Shown: piece after piece, positions 1 to 5,928 of the stretch
How positions within the stretch are numbered: the first letter of the stretch is position 1
Layout: each line of letters opens with the position of its first letter
Source of the DNA: Actinomycetota bacterium
GTDB lineage: Bacteria; Actinomycetota; Acidimicrobiia; Acidimicrobiales; Microtrichaceae
DNA: 9,481 bases
Direction of reading: 5' to 3'
Assembly: GCA_005777415.1 (NCBI GenBank)
Contig: SXMI01000126.1
Location: forward strand, 1-9,481
The notes under the pieces: generated by a model
Database searches by the model: none
The model's input: only the letters and a program-made list of their open reading frames with translations
Told to the model about the DNA's origin: nothing
Made by a program: the position numbers and the translations under genes

Positions 1-142
1 CCTCGCCGTCCTTGGCGAACGCCACGACCGACGGGGTGGTCCGGGACCCTTCTGCGTTGGGGATCACCACCGGGTCGCCGGCCTCCAGCGTGGAGACCAC
101 CGAGTTGGTGGTGCCGAGGTCGATTCCGACTGCCTTGGGCAT
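1..142 (-). CDS. dnaK: DnaK (Hsp70) chaperone, N-terminal fragment
   Basis: The first 47 codons of a DnaK-type Hsp70 chaperone, an ATP-dependent cytosolic foldase that works with DnaJ and GrpE; the rest lies beyond the left edge. The translation starts MPKAVGIDLGTTNSVV and continues through VIPNAEGSRTTPSVVAF. These are the first phosphate-binding loop of the actin-like ATPase domain (GIDLGTTNS, residues 6-14) and the next conserved strand (EGSRTTPSVVAF), both diagnostic of DnaK. The ATG at 140-142 is preceded by a good Shine-Dalgarno sequence AGAAGGA (150-156, minus strand) with a 7-nt spacer, so this start is secure. The gene has its own promoter and heat-shock-type operator in 204-281. Paralogous Hsp70s cannot be fully excluded from 47 residues. 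Confidence 0.95.
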   Translation of the reverse strand, partial: MPKAVGIDLGTTNSVVSTLEAGDPVVIPNAEGSRTTPSVVAFAKDGE

Positions 143-203
143 GTGCTGTTCCTTCTCTCGTGTGCTGCGCTCTGGTGGACTGCGCTGGGGGGTGTTTCGA
201 CTG

Positions 204-232
204 TTGGTAGGGCACCCACGGCCTGATGTCAA
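204..232 (-). promoter_or_regulatory. dnaK promoter, housekeeping sigma type
   Basis: On the minus strand a perfect TTGACA (227-232) is followed, 17 bp later, by TACCAA (204-209). This predicts transcription from about position 197 and a leader of about 55 nt containing the AGAAGGA ribosome binding site. The -10 is poor (3/6), the -35 perfect. A second, weaker pair, TTGCTC-N16-TACCCT, lies just upstream and overlaps the HAIR-like site. No transcript data; motif inspection only. Confidence 0.5.
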
Positions 233-260
233 CCGGAGTGCGCCCGGTCAGGGTAGCAAA

Positions 261-281
261 CTTGAGTGTGAGAGCAACAGG
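261..281 (-). promoter_or_regulatory. Degenerate HAIR (HspR) operator candidate
   Basis: HspR of actinobacteria binds the HAIR element CTTGAGT-N7-ACTCAAG upstream of dnaK. One perfect half-site is present here: CTTGAGT at 261-267 on the plus strand, which reads ACTCAAG on the minus strand. At the correct 7-nt spacing the other half reads CCTGTTG and matches only 3 of 7 positions. The site lies about 30 bp upstream of the TTGACA box. The location and the perfect half-site fit HspR control; the missing half makes it uncertain. Confidence 0.4.
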
Positions 282-288
282 TCAGGAC

Positions 289-334
289 GCGCTGCGCCGG
301 TCGGGACTGTGACCACCCTCAGTCGGCGCAGCGC
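289..334 (-). terminator. GC-rich hairpin downstream of the glycosyltransferase gene
   Basis: GCGCTGCGCCG (289-299) and CGGCGCAGCGC (324-334) are perfect 11-bp inverted repeats. ACTG/CAGT (306-309, 320-323) can extend the stem inside a bulge. It lies 30 nt past the stop codon of the minus-strand glycosyltransferase gene and before the dnaK promoter, the expected place for a terminator. There is no U tract, which is common in high-GC actinobacteria. The arm CGGCGCAGCGC recurs at 350-360, so an alternative pairing is possible. Confidence 0.45.
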
Positions 335-363
335 AGGCCCGTTGCGGAGCGGCGCAGCGCAGT

Positions 364-1350
364 TCAGGCTGCGGCGCGGCGCAGCGAGCCCGTCGTCCGG
401 CGGACAGCCGAGTAGACCCCGGCGCCCCCGAGCTGCATCAGCCGGATCGCCGCTCCCAGTCGCCAGTACTCCCGGGTCGAGCGGACGGACGGTTCGTGCC
501 GGACCGCCGAGCGGCGGTACGCGAGCGCCTGGCGCGCCTCGAGGTCGTCCTGGAGGCTGTGCCAGGCCGGCGCCATCTCGGCCCGGGCGGTCATGCCCCG
601 ACGAAGCGCCGCCCGGTGTGGCGGCTGGTCGCGGAAGACCGACTCGATGAGGTGACGGTAGGCGGCGTCGAGCGTCGCGGTCGCGCCGCCCCCGGTGGAG
701 TTCGACTCGTGACGCCGCACCTGCAGGACGACCTCCGGGACCACGGCGAAGCGGTGGCGATCCGCCACCCGCAGCCAGAGCTCCCAGTCCTCGACGTCCA
801 CGGAGAAGCGGTCCCGGTTCACCGTGAACCCACCCAGCTCCCGCAGGACCCGAGCCGGGGCGATCGCCGCGCCGAGCGAGACCACGTTCCGGGTGGTCAG
901 CCGCTCCCAGACATCGCCCTCCCAGTCCGAGGTCCGGCGACGACTCACCTCGACCCCGCGCTCGTCGATGACCGCCGCCCAGCCGTAGACCAGTCCCACC
1001 TCCGGGTCGCTGTCGAACCGGTCGACCAGCGCCGCGACCGCACCGGGGAGCAGGAGGTCGTCGGAGTCGAGGAACAACACGAGCGCACCACGGGCCTCGT
1101 CCAGACCACGGTTGCGAGCGGCGGACACGCCGGCGTTGTCCTGACGGACGAGCCGGACCCGGTCGTCGTGCACACCGGCGACGAACCCCGCCAGGTCGTC
1201 GGTCCCACCGTCGTCGACGAGCACCACCTCCAGGTCCCGGTCGGACTGGTCCAGCACCGAACGCAGCGTCTCCGGCAACCAGCGCAGCGAGTCGTGGCAC
1301 GGGATGACGACGCTCGTCCGCGGAGATCTCGTCGAGCTGACGGTCGCCAT
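364..1350 (-). CDS. Family 2 (GT-A) glycosyltransferase
   Basis: A 328-residue inverting nucleotide-sugar transferase, probably acting at the cytoplasmic face of the membrane on a cell-surface glycan; acceptor and sugar cannot be read from sequence. The GT-A fold is clear. There is a first strand SVVIPCHDS (13-21), the nucleotide-binding VVLVDDGGTDD (42-52), NAGVSAARNRG (72-82), and the metal-binding DSDD (95-98) in VLFLDSDDLLLPGA. The probable catalytic-base region is VEDWELWLR (186-194), with Glu187-Asp188. The C-terminal 100 residues are Arg/Ala-rich, lack a clear membrane segment, and match no domain I know. The ATG (1348-1350) has no Shine-Dalgarno sequence but sits 6 nt after TACACT, suggesting leaderless translation. 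It is divergent from gpmA and transcribed towards dnaK. No other glycan genes are adjacent, so its pathway is unknown. Confidence 0.9.
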   Translation of the reverse strand: MATVSSTRSPRTSVVIPCHDSLRWLPETLRSVLDQSDRDLEVVLVDDGGTDDLAGFVAGVHDDRVRLVRQDNAGVSAARNRGLDEARGALVLFLDSDDLLLPGAVAALVDRFDSDPEVGLVYGWAAVIDERGVEVSRRRTSDWEGDVWERLTTRNVVSLGAAIAPARVLRELGGFTVNRDRFSVDVEDWELWLRVADRHRFAVVPEVVLQVRRHESNSTGGGATATLDAAYRHLIESVFRDQPPHRAALRRGMTARAEMAPAWHSLQDDLEARQALAYRRSAVRHEPSVRSTREYWRLGAAIRLMQLGGAGVYSAVRRTTGSLRRAAA

Positions 1351-1356
1351 GCGTCG

Positions 1357-1362
1357 AGTGTA
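1357..1362 (-). promoter_or_regulatory. -10 box of a leaderless promoter for the glycosyltransferase gene
   Basis: TACACT on the minus strand is followed by exactly 6 nt (CGACGC) and then the ATG. Initiation 7 nt after the -10 would fall on the A of the start codon. No Shine-Dalgarno sequence precedes that ATG. No convincing -35 hexamer is seen 16-18 bp upstream. Confidence 0.5.
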
Positions 1363-1405
1363 GGGAAGCGTCGAAGCCGCGCGGTTCGCCCCGGTCCGGG
1401 TCGCG

Positions 1406-1435
1406 TTGGCGCCACCCGCTCCGCTCGGGAAGGAT
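1406..1435 (+). promoter_or_regulatory. Weak promoter candidate for gpmA
   Basis: TTGGCG (1406-1411) and AAGGAT (1430-1435) are separated by 18 bp in the divergent region upstream of gpmA. Each box is only a partial match. The predicted leader (about 1442-1535) holds two mutually exclusive short hairpins. CGGGTCG (1470-1476) can pair with CGACCCG (1485-1491), or CGGGTTC (1478-1484) can pair with GAACCCG (1496-1502). These may be chance in such GC-rich DNA. Confidence 0.2.
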
Positions 1436-1526
1436 CGTGGTGGCCCGCCGACCCGGAGGACCGAGACACCGGGTCGACGGGTTCCGACCCGACCCGAACC
1501 CGGCGGCGAACGCCGGTCCGATGCCC

Positions 1527-1531
1527 GGAGG
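1527..1531 (+). promoter_or_regulatory. Ribosome binding site fixing the gpmA start
   Basis: GGAGG ends 4 nt before the ATG at 1536. It favours that start over the in-frame GTG 99 nt upstream and the ATG at 1521, which overlaps the region just before the site. The protein from 1536 begins MSRLVLLRHGES, the family's usual N-terminus. Confidence 0.7.
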
Positions 1532-1535
1532 CCCC

Positions 1536-2297
1536 ATGTCCCGACTCGTGCTGCTCCGCCACGGCGAGAGCGAGTGGAACGAGCTCAACCTCTTCACCGG
1601 CTGGTACGACTGCGACCTGACCGAACGAGGCCGGGGCGAGGCCCGGGCCGCCGGTCGGATGATGGCGGACCACGGCGTCGATCCGGACGTGCTCCACACG
1701 TCGCTGCAACTGCGCGCGATCCGCACCTCGGTGCTGGCGCTCGACGAACTGGGGCGGATGTGGCTCCCGGTCCGGCGGAGCTGGCGGCTCAACGAACGCC
1801 ACTACGGCGACCTGACCGGGAAGAACAAGCAGCAGACGACCGAGCAGTTCGGCGAGGAGCAGGTTCTGGTCTGGCGTCGGTCCTACGACGTCCCACCGCC
1901 GCCCATCGCGGACGACAACGAGTTCAACCCGAACGTCGACGCCCGCTACGCGGACCTCCCGCCGGAGCTGGTCCCCACCACCGAGTGCCTGGCCGACGTC
2001 GTGGCGCGGATGCTGCCGTACTGGTACGACGCCATCGTTCCCGACCTGACCGCCGGGCACGACGTGCTCGTGGTCGCCCACGGCAACTCGCTCCGGGCAC
2101 TGGTGAAGCACCTCCAGGGCATCTCCGACGACGAGATCCCCCAGCTCAACATCCCGACCGGGGTGCCCCTGCTCTACGAGCTCGGCGACGACCTGGCGCC
2201 CACGGACGACCGGCCCGTCGACGAGCGCTACCTGGCCGACCCCGACGAGGTCCGGGCTCGGGCCGAGGCGGTCGCCCGGCAGGCCAGCGGCGGCTGA
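1536..2297 (+). CDS. gpmA: 2,3-bisphosphoglycerate-dependent phosphoglycerate mutase
   Basis: A 253-residue cytosolic enzyme interconverting 3- and 2-phosphoglycerate in glycolysis and gluconeogenesis; the family is normally about 250 residues, so this is complete. The phosphohistidine motif LLRHGESEWN puts the catalytic His at residue 9 with Arg8. FTGWYDCDLTERG (20-32) is the conserved substrate loop, Arg60 lies in the LQLRAIRT segment, and RLNERHYGDLTG (84-95) carries the proton-donor Glu87. The second active-site His is His182 in VVAHGNSLRALVKHLQG. The DVPPPPI segment (118-124) is typical of dPGM. These features distinguish it from shorter broad-specificity phosphatases of the same superfamily. 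An upstream in-frame extension (from 1437) is Pro/Arg-rich and non-conserved, so it is rejected. It converges with the ParA-like gene, with only 4 bp between stop codons and no convincing terminator. Confidence 0.96.
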   Translation: MSRLVLLRHGESEWNELNLFTGWYDCDLTERGRGEARAAGRMMADHGVDPDVLHTSLQLRAIRTSVLALDELGRMWLPVRRSWRLNERHYGDLTGKNKQQTTEQFGEEQVLVWRRSYDVPPPPIADDNEFNPNVDARYADLPPELVPTTECLADVVARMLPYWYDAIVPDLTAGHDVLVVAHGNSLRALVKHLQGISDDEIPQLNIPTGVPLLYELGDDLAPTDDRPVDERYLADPDEVRARAEAVARQASGG

Positions 2298-2301
2298 GCC
2301 G

Positions 2302-3273
2302 TCAGGTCGGATCCCGGAACCAGCCGGCGAACGGGTCGGCCGGTTCGGCGTCGGCCGGTTCGACCGGATCAGGTTCGACCGGATCAGTTTCGGCATCGGC
2401 CGGGCCGGCATCGGCCGGTTCGGCCGGATCAGTTTCGACCGGATCAGTTTCGGCATCGGCCGGGCCGACGGGCGGCGGCACCACCACTCCCAGCTCGGCC
2501 CGCAGCGCGTCCAGGTCGGCCAGCTCGCCCGGCTCCAGCCCCAGCCGCTCGGTCACCTCGGCCCACAACCGGCGGTAGGCCGCGGCGGCCAGGTTCCGGG
2601 GTGAGGCCAGCACCGCCGGCACCTGCTCGAGTCCCATCCGCTCGACCGCCGACGACACGGGCACGGCACTGAGCGCGAACCGTCGATCGGAACGGACCAG
2701 GTCGAGCATCTGACGGTGCAGCACCTTGCGCTCGTCCACCATCGAGAGGAAGGCGAGCAGGGTGAGGCCCGGGTGCTGGCCCTGCACGAACTCGTCGAGC
2801 TGGTCGAGGCTCCGGACTGCGAGCGGCGCCGGGACGATCGGGGCGAGCACCAGATCAGCGGCCGCGACCACCGACTCCGTCACGACCCCCAGCCCGGGCG
2901 CGCAGTCCAGGACGACCACGTCGTAGCTGCGGTCCAGCGGGCGCAGGAGCTTGCGCAGGACGCGGTCCGGCCAGCGGCGGGTGCCGAGCACCGTGTCGGC
3001 GACCCGGAAGGTGCCGTCCGCCGGGAGCAGGTCGAGGTGCGGGTAGTCGGTGTGGCGGGCGAACCCCTGCAGGTCCCGCTTCCCACCGAGCAGCCGCGTC
3101 GCCCCGCCCTTGACCTTCGCCCGCGCCCGGTAGCAGTGCGTGGCCGCGCCCTGGGGGTCGAGGTCCCAGAGCAGGGTCCGGTGCCCACTGGTGGCCGACA
3201 GGAAGGCGAGGTTGACCGCCGCCGCGGTCTTGCCCACCCCTCCCTTGGCGCCGGCCACGGCGACGACCTGCAT
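2302..3273 (-). CDS. Orphan ParA/MinD-family P-loop ATPase with acidic repeat tail
   Basis: A 323-residue member of the ParA/Soj/MinD ATPase family, which dimerise on ATP and act on DNA, membranes or large protein cargo. The N-terminal MQVVAVAGAKGGVGKTAAAV holds the deviant Walker A with signature Lys10 and Lys15. WDLDPQGAAT (36-45) is the Walker A' region, and VVVLDCAPGLG (119-129) is the Walker B with Asp123. The ATPase core ends near residue 265. The rest is a low-complexity Asp/Pro/Ala/Glu tail with a 20-residue repeat, ending PFAGWFRDPT. I start at ATG 3273 because family homology begins there. The reading frame is open back to a GTG at 3369, but those 32 residues look non-conserved. No parB, parS or plasmid gene is visible, so chromosome or plasmid partition is not supported; positioning of another cargo is equally possible. 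Confidence 0.85.
   Translation of the reverse strand: MQVVAVAGAKGGVGKTAAAVNLAFLSATSGHRTLLWDLDPQGAATHCYRARAKVKGGATRLLGGKRDLQGFARHTDYPHLDLLPADGTFRVADTVLGTRRWPDRVLRKLLRPLDRSYDVVVLDCAPGLGVVTESVVAAADLVLAPIVPAPLAVRSLDQLDEFVQGQHPGLTLLAFLSMVDERKVLHRQMLDLVRSDRRFALSAVPVSSAVERMGLEQVPAVLASPRNLAAAAYRRLWAEVTERLGLEPGELADLDALRAELGVVVPPPVGPADAETDPVETDPAEPADAGPADAETDPVEPDPVEPADAEPADPFAGWFRDPT
2341..2460. repeat. 60-bp tandem repeat inside the ParA-like gene
   Basis: Two direct copies, 2341-2400 and 2401-2460, differ at 5 of 60 positions by my alignment; a third copy starts and decays at 2461-2470. The period is a multiple of three, so the reading frame is kept, and each copy encodes 20 residues rich in DP, EP and AD dipeptides. 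The sub-motif CGACCGGATCAG also recurs within each copy. Slippage could change tail length between strains. Confidence 0.9.
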
Positions 3274-3404
3274 GCGAACCCCCGGCTCGTCCCGGTCACC
3301 AGGTCCCGTGGGGGCCACTCGACCCGCCACCCCGGCGACGTGGGGCCCATCCTGCCCGATGCGGGACACCTCCGAGCACCACCGACATCCGGAGCTCCCG
3401 GAGC

Positions 3405-3415
3405 GTGAACTTCAC
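3405..3415. promoter_or_regulatory. 11-bp palindrome, operator candidate upstream of etfD
   Basis: GTGAA-C-TTCAC is a perfect inverted repeat centred at 3410, about 38 bp before the predicted etfD transcription start and overlapping the -35 region. The position suits a repressor. A second, shorter palindrome GGAGCTCC is at 3391-3398. I do not assign a regulator. Confidence 0.35.
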
Positions 3416-3441
3416 CCGATCGCGGGGCTGCGGGGTAGATT
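3411..3441 (+). promoter_or_regulatory. etfD promoter, near-leaderless
   Basis: TAGATT (3436-3441) is a good -10 ending 9 nt before the ATG at 3451, so the predicted leader is 0-3 nt. No Shine-Dalgarno sequence precedes the ATG. The best -35 is TTCACC (3411-3416) at a long 19-bp spacing, hence moderate confidence. Confidence 0.5.
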
Positions 3442-3450
3442 CGACCCGCT

Positions 3451-5727
3451 ATGAGCGCTACCGACACCGCCGAGACGACCGACACCAGCGACGAGGCCGT
3501 CCCCGGCCCGAAGCGCCTCCGGCCCCAGCAGATCGCCATCCTGCTCGGTGTCGGGATCGCCCTCATCACCGTCATCTCGGGGATCGCCGCGTCGACGCTG
3601 CAGTTCCACGACGAGTCCGTGGTCCAGCGTGAGGTGTTCGGTGGCATCCCGACGGTCCTCAAGGTCCTCTTCTACGTGATCATCCCGATCATGTTCATCG
3701 TCGGCGCCGTGCTCTTCTCGCAGCGCATCAAGAACTGGGAGCGGGGTGCCCCCGACAAGCGCACCATCACGCCGAAGAACGCCAAGCAGCGGATGGAGCG
3801 CCTGCGCTCGGGCCTCTACATGCAGACGCTCCTGCGGGACCCGGCCGCCGGGATCATGCACTCCATGATCTACTTCGGGTTCCTGGTGCTGCTGGCCGTC
3901 ACCACGATCCTGGAGATCAACCACCAGCTCCCCGAGGCGGTCAAGTTCCTCAACGGCCGGACCTACCAGGCGTTCGCCTTCGTCGGCGACCTCGGCGGCG
4001 CCGTGTTCCTGGGCGGTGTCGTCTGGGCGATCGTCCGTCGCTACGTCCAGAAGCCCTACCGGATCCGCATCAAGTCCAAGCCCGAGCACGCCGTGATCCT
4101 GGGCATCCTGTTCGCCATCGGCGTCACCGGTTACCTGGCCGAGATGTTCCGGATCGCCGAGGAGGGCCGGCCGTCGTTCGAGGCGTGGTCGTTCATCGGC
4201 TACCCGCTGTCGGGACTGGTCGACGGCATGTCGAACCTGGGCGGCTGGCACGTGGCCATGTGGACGCTGCACGTGCTCACGTTCATCGCCTTCCTGGTCA
4301 TCCTGCCGGTGACCATGCTCCGGCACATCTTCACCTCACCGCTGAACATGTACCTGTCGGTGAAGGACCGTCCGAAGGGCGCCATGCGGGCCATGCCCAA
4401 CCTCATGGAGACCGAGCTCGAGAGCTTCGGCGCCGTCAAGATCGAGGACTTCACCTGGAAGCAGCTGCTCGACACCGACGCCTGCACCATGTGCGGTCGC
4501 TGCACCTCGGTGTGCCCGGCCCACGCCACCGGCAAGCCGCTCGACCCGCGGGAGATCGTCCTCAAGACCGGCGAGGTCATGGCCGCCACCGGCGACCCGA
4601 AGGTCTCGCCCCCGATCGGCGTCGACGGCGAGATCGCCGTGTCGGTCAACTCGGTCTTCGAGCGGATCACCGCCGACGAGGTCTGGTCCTGCACCTCGTG
4701 CAAGGCCTGCGACGAGAACTGCCCGGTGAACATCGAGATCCTCGACAAGATCCTGGACATGCGCCGCTACCTGACGCTGATGGAGTCGGACTTCCCCACC
4801 GAGCTCGGCAACGCCTACCGGGCCATGGAGAACTCCGGCAACCCGTGGGGCATGAGCCAGTCGGAGCGGGCCGACTGGGCCAAGGACCTCGAGGGCATCA
4901 CCGTGCTCGACGGCGGCGACCCGTTCACCGCCGAGTACCTCTACTGGGTCGGCTGTGCCGGATCGTTCGACGACAAGAACAAGAAGGTCACGCAGTCGAT
5001 GGCCAAGCTGATGCAGCGGGCGCAGGTCAGCTTCGCGATCCTCGGGCCGGCGGAGAACTGCACCGGCGACCCGGCCCGGCGATCGGGCAACGAGTACATC
5101 TTCCAGATGCTCGCCATGCAGAACATCGAGACCCTCGACGGCATGGGCGTGCGCAAGATCATCACGCAGTGCCCGCACTGCTTCAACACGCTCGCCAACG
5201 AGTACCCGCAGCTCGGCGGCAACTACGAGGTCGTCCACCACAGCCGGTTCCTCGAGGACCTGATCACCACGGGCCGCCTCGACCTGACCGGGGCCAAGCT
5301 CGACGAGCGGGTCGTCTACCACGATTCGTGCTACCTGGGCCGACACAACGACATCTACATGGCACCGCGGAACGTGATCGGCCACCTCGGTGGCGTCGAG
5401 ATCGTCGAGGCCAGCCGGAACGGCACGAAGGGCATGTGCTGTGGCGCCGGCGGCGCCCGCATGTGGATGGAGGAGCACATCGGCAAGCAGGTGAACGTGG
5501 AGCGGTCCCAGGAACTGCTCGCCACCGGTGCCTCCCGGATCGCGACCGCCTGTCCCTTCTGCTACGTGATGATCGACGACGGCGTGAAGGCTCAGGGTGT
5601 CGAAGAGGACGAGGTCAAGGTCGGCGACCTGGCCATGCACATCCTGGACGCCATCGAGCAGGCCGACCCCGTGTCCGTGCCGCCGCTGGCCGAGCAGGTC
5701 GAGCAGGTCGAGTCCGCCGACCGCTGA
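3451..5727 (+). CDS. etfD: Membrane FeS oxidoreductase with CCG domains, EtfD/HdrD-like
   Basis: A 758-residue membrane protein of the family of Mycobacterium Rv0338c (EtfD), which passes electrons from electron-transferring flavoprotein, reduced during fatty-acid beta-oxidation, to the menaquinone pool. The N-terminal half has about six hydrophobic segments (29-50, 70-90, 136-156, 174-195, 213-232, 266-288) with His136, His267 and His274 as possible heme ligands, as in nitrate-reductase gamma-type cytochrome b. Two [4Fe-4S] ferredoxin motifs follow: Cys345/348/351/355 and Cys414/417/420/424. Then come two CCG (heterodisulfide reductase-type) domains. The first has Cys502, Cys537 and Cys574/577, but its CCG is degenerate (ENCTGDP, one Cys). 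The second has Cys627, CCGAGG at 663-668 and Cys701/704. The start is supported by TAGATT 9 nt upstream. etfBA and acyl-CoA dehydrogenase genes are not in view, so the electron donor is inferred from family only. The C-terminal tail is acidic. Confidence 0.88.
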   Translation: MSATDTAETTDTSDEAVPGPKRLRPQQIAILLGVGIALITVISGIAASTLQFHDESVVQREVFGGIPTVLKVLFYVIIPIMFIVGAVLFSQRIKNWERGAPDKRTITPKNAKQRMERLRSGLYMQTLLRDPAAGIMHSMIYFGFLVLLAVTTILEINHQLPEAVKFLNGRTYQAFAFVGDLGGAVFLGGVVWAIVRRYVQKPYRIRIKSKPEHAVILGILFAIGVTGYLAEMFRIAEEGRPSFEAWSFIGYPLSGLVDGMSNLGGWHVAMWTLHVLTFIAFLVILPVTMLRHIFTSPLNMYLSVKDRPKGAMRAMPNLMETELESFGAVKIEDFTWKQLLDTDACTMCGRCTSVCPAHATGKPLDPREIVLKTGEVMAATGDPKVSPPIGVDGEIAVSVNSVFERITADEVWSCTSCKACDENCPVNIEILDKILDMRRYLTLMESDFPTELGNAYRAMENSGNPWGMSQSERADWAKDLEGITVLDGGDPFTAEYLYWVGCAGSFDDKNKKVTQSMAKLMQRAQVSFAILGPAENCTGDPARRSGNEYIFQMLAMQNIETLDGMGVRKIITQCPHCFNTLANEYPQLGGNYEVVHHSRFLEDLITTGRLDLTGAKLDERVVYHDSCYLGRHNDIYMAPRNVIGHLGGVEIVEASRNGTKGMCCGAGGARMWMEEHIGKQVNVERSQELLATGASRIATACPFCYVMIDDGVKAQGVEEDEVKVGDLAMHILDAIEQADPVSVPPLAEQVEQVESADR

Positions 5728-5747
5728 CGCCGCACCCCACCACCAAG

Positions 5748-5817
5748 GCCGCAGCCGTTCTCGGTGCGGCCAGCCCCCACCGGCGGGGTTCAGCGCACAC
5801 AGAACGATTGGGGCGGC
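5748..5817. repeat. Structured 70-bp element, copy 1
   Basis: Starts 20 bp after the etfD stop codon. It is 69/70 identical to copy 2 at 5856-5925; the only difference is G5754 versus A5862. It folds on itself in nested arms: GCCGC (5748-5752) with GCGGC (5813-5817); CGTTCT (5756-5761) with AGAACG (5801-5806); GTGCG (5764-5768) with CGCAC (5794-5798); and AGCCCC (5772-5777) with GGGGTT (5785-5790, one G-T wobble) around a 7-nt loop. It contains no gene I can support. It could be an extragenic palindromic (REP-like) unit, a MITE-like remnant, a structured RNA or a bidirectional terminator. Confidence 0.9.
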
Positions 5818-5855
5818 CGGACGGGCGGGGCGGCCTCGCAGGCCCAGCAACGCAC

Positions 5856-5925
5856 GCCGCAACCGTTCTCGGTGCGGCCAGCCCCCACCGGCGGGGTTCA
5901 GCGCACACAGAACGATTGGGGCGGC
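5856..5925. repeat. Structured 70-bp element, copy 2
   Basis: Direct repeat of the element at 5748-5817, in the same orientation, separated by 38 bp of unrelated GC-rich sequence (5818-5855). It ends 3 bp before the dcd stop codon (5929-5931, minus strand). All the self-complementary arms of copy 1 are preserved; the single substitution A5862 falls in the unpaired internal loop between the outer and second stem. Together the two copies occupy most of the 201-bp gap between the convergent etfD and dcd genes, where they could terminate transcription from both sides. Confidence 0.9.
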
Positions 5926-5928
5926 GGA

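Noticed and set aside
496..2578. Long open frames on the opposite strand and in other frames over the glycosyltransferase and gpmA genes
   Set aside because: They are Arg/Pro/Gly-rich, contain no recognisable motif, and overlap genes with clear family motifs; long spurious frames are expected at this GC content.
3274..3369. Upstream extension of the ParA-like protein to a GTG at 3369
   Set aside because: The added 32 residues are Gly/Pro/Arg-rich and precede the usual ParA N-terminus (MQVVAVAGAKGGVGKT); the only purine-rich stretch there abuts the GTG with no spacer.
4336..5862. 508-codon open frame antisense to etfD, running through the 70-bp repeat
   Set aside because: Composition is biased to Val/Leu/Asp/Gly/Arg with no domain, and the etfD strand has two ferredoxin and two CCG motifs in order. 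It is a shadow frame.
5748..5925. CRISPR array
   Set aside because: Only two 70-bp copies with a 38-bp spacer, and no cas genes; the repeat is too long and too structured.
5748..5925. Insertion sequence or complete mobile element
   Set aside because: No transposase coding sequence and no target-site duplication that I could identify. A non-autonomous MITE remains possible and is noted in the finding.
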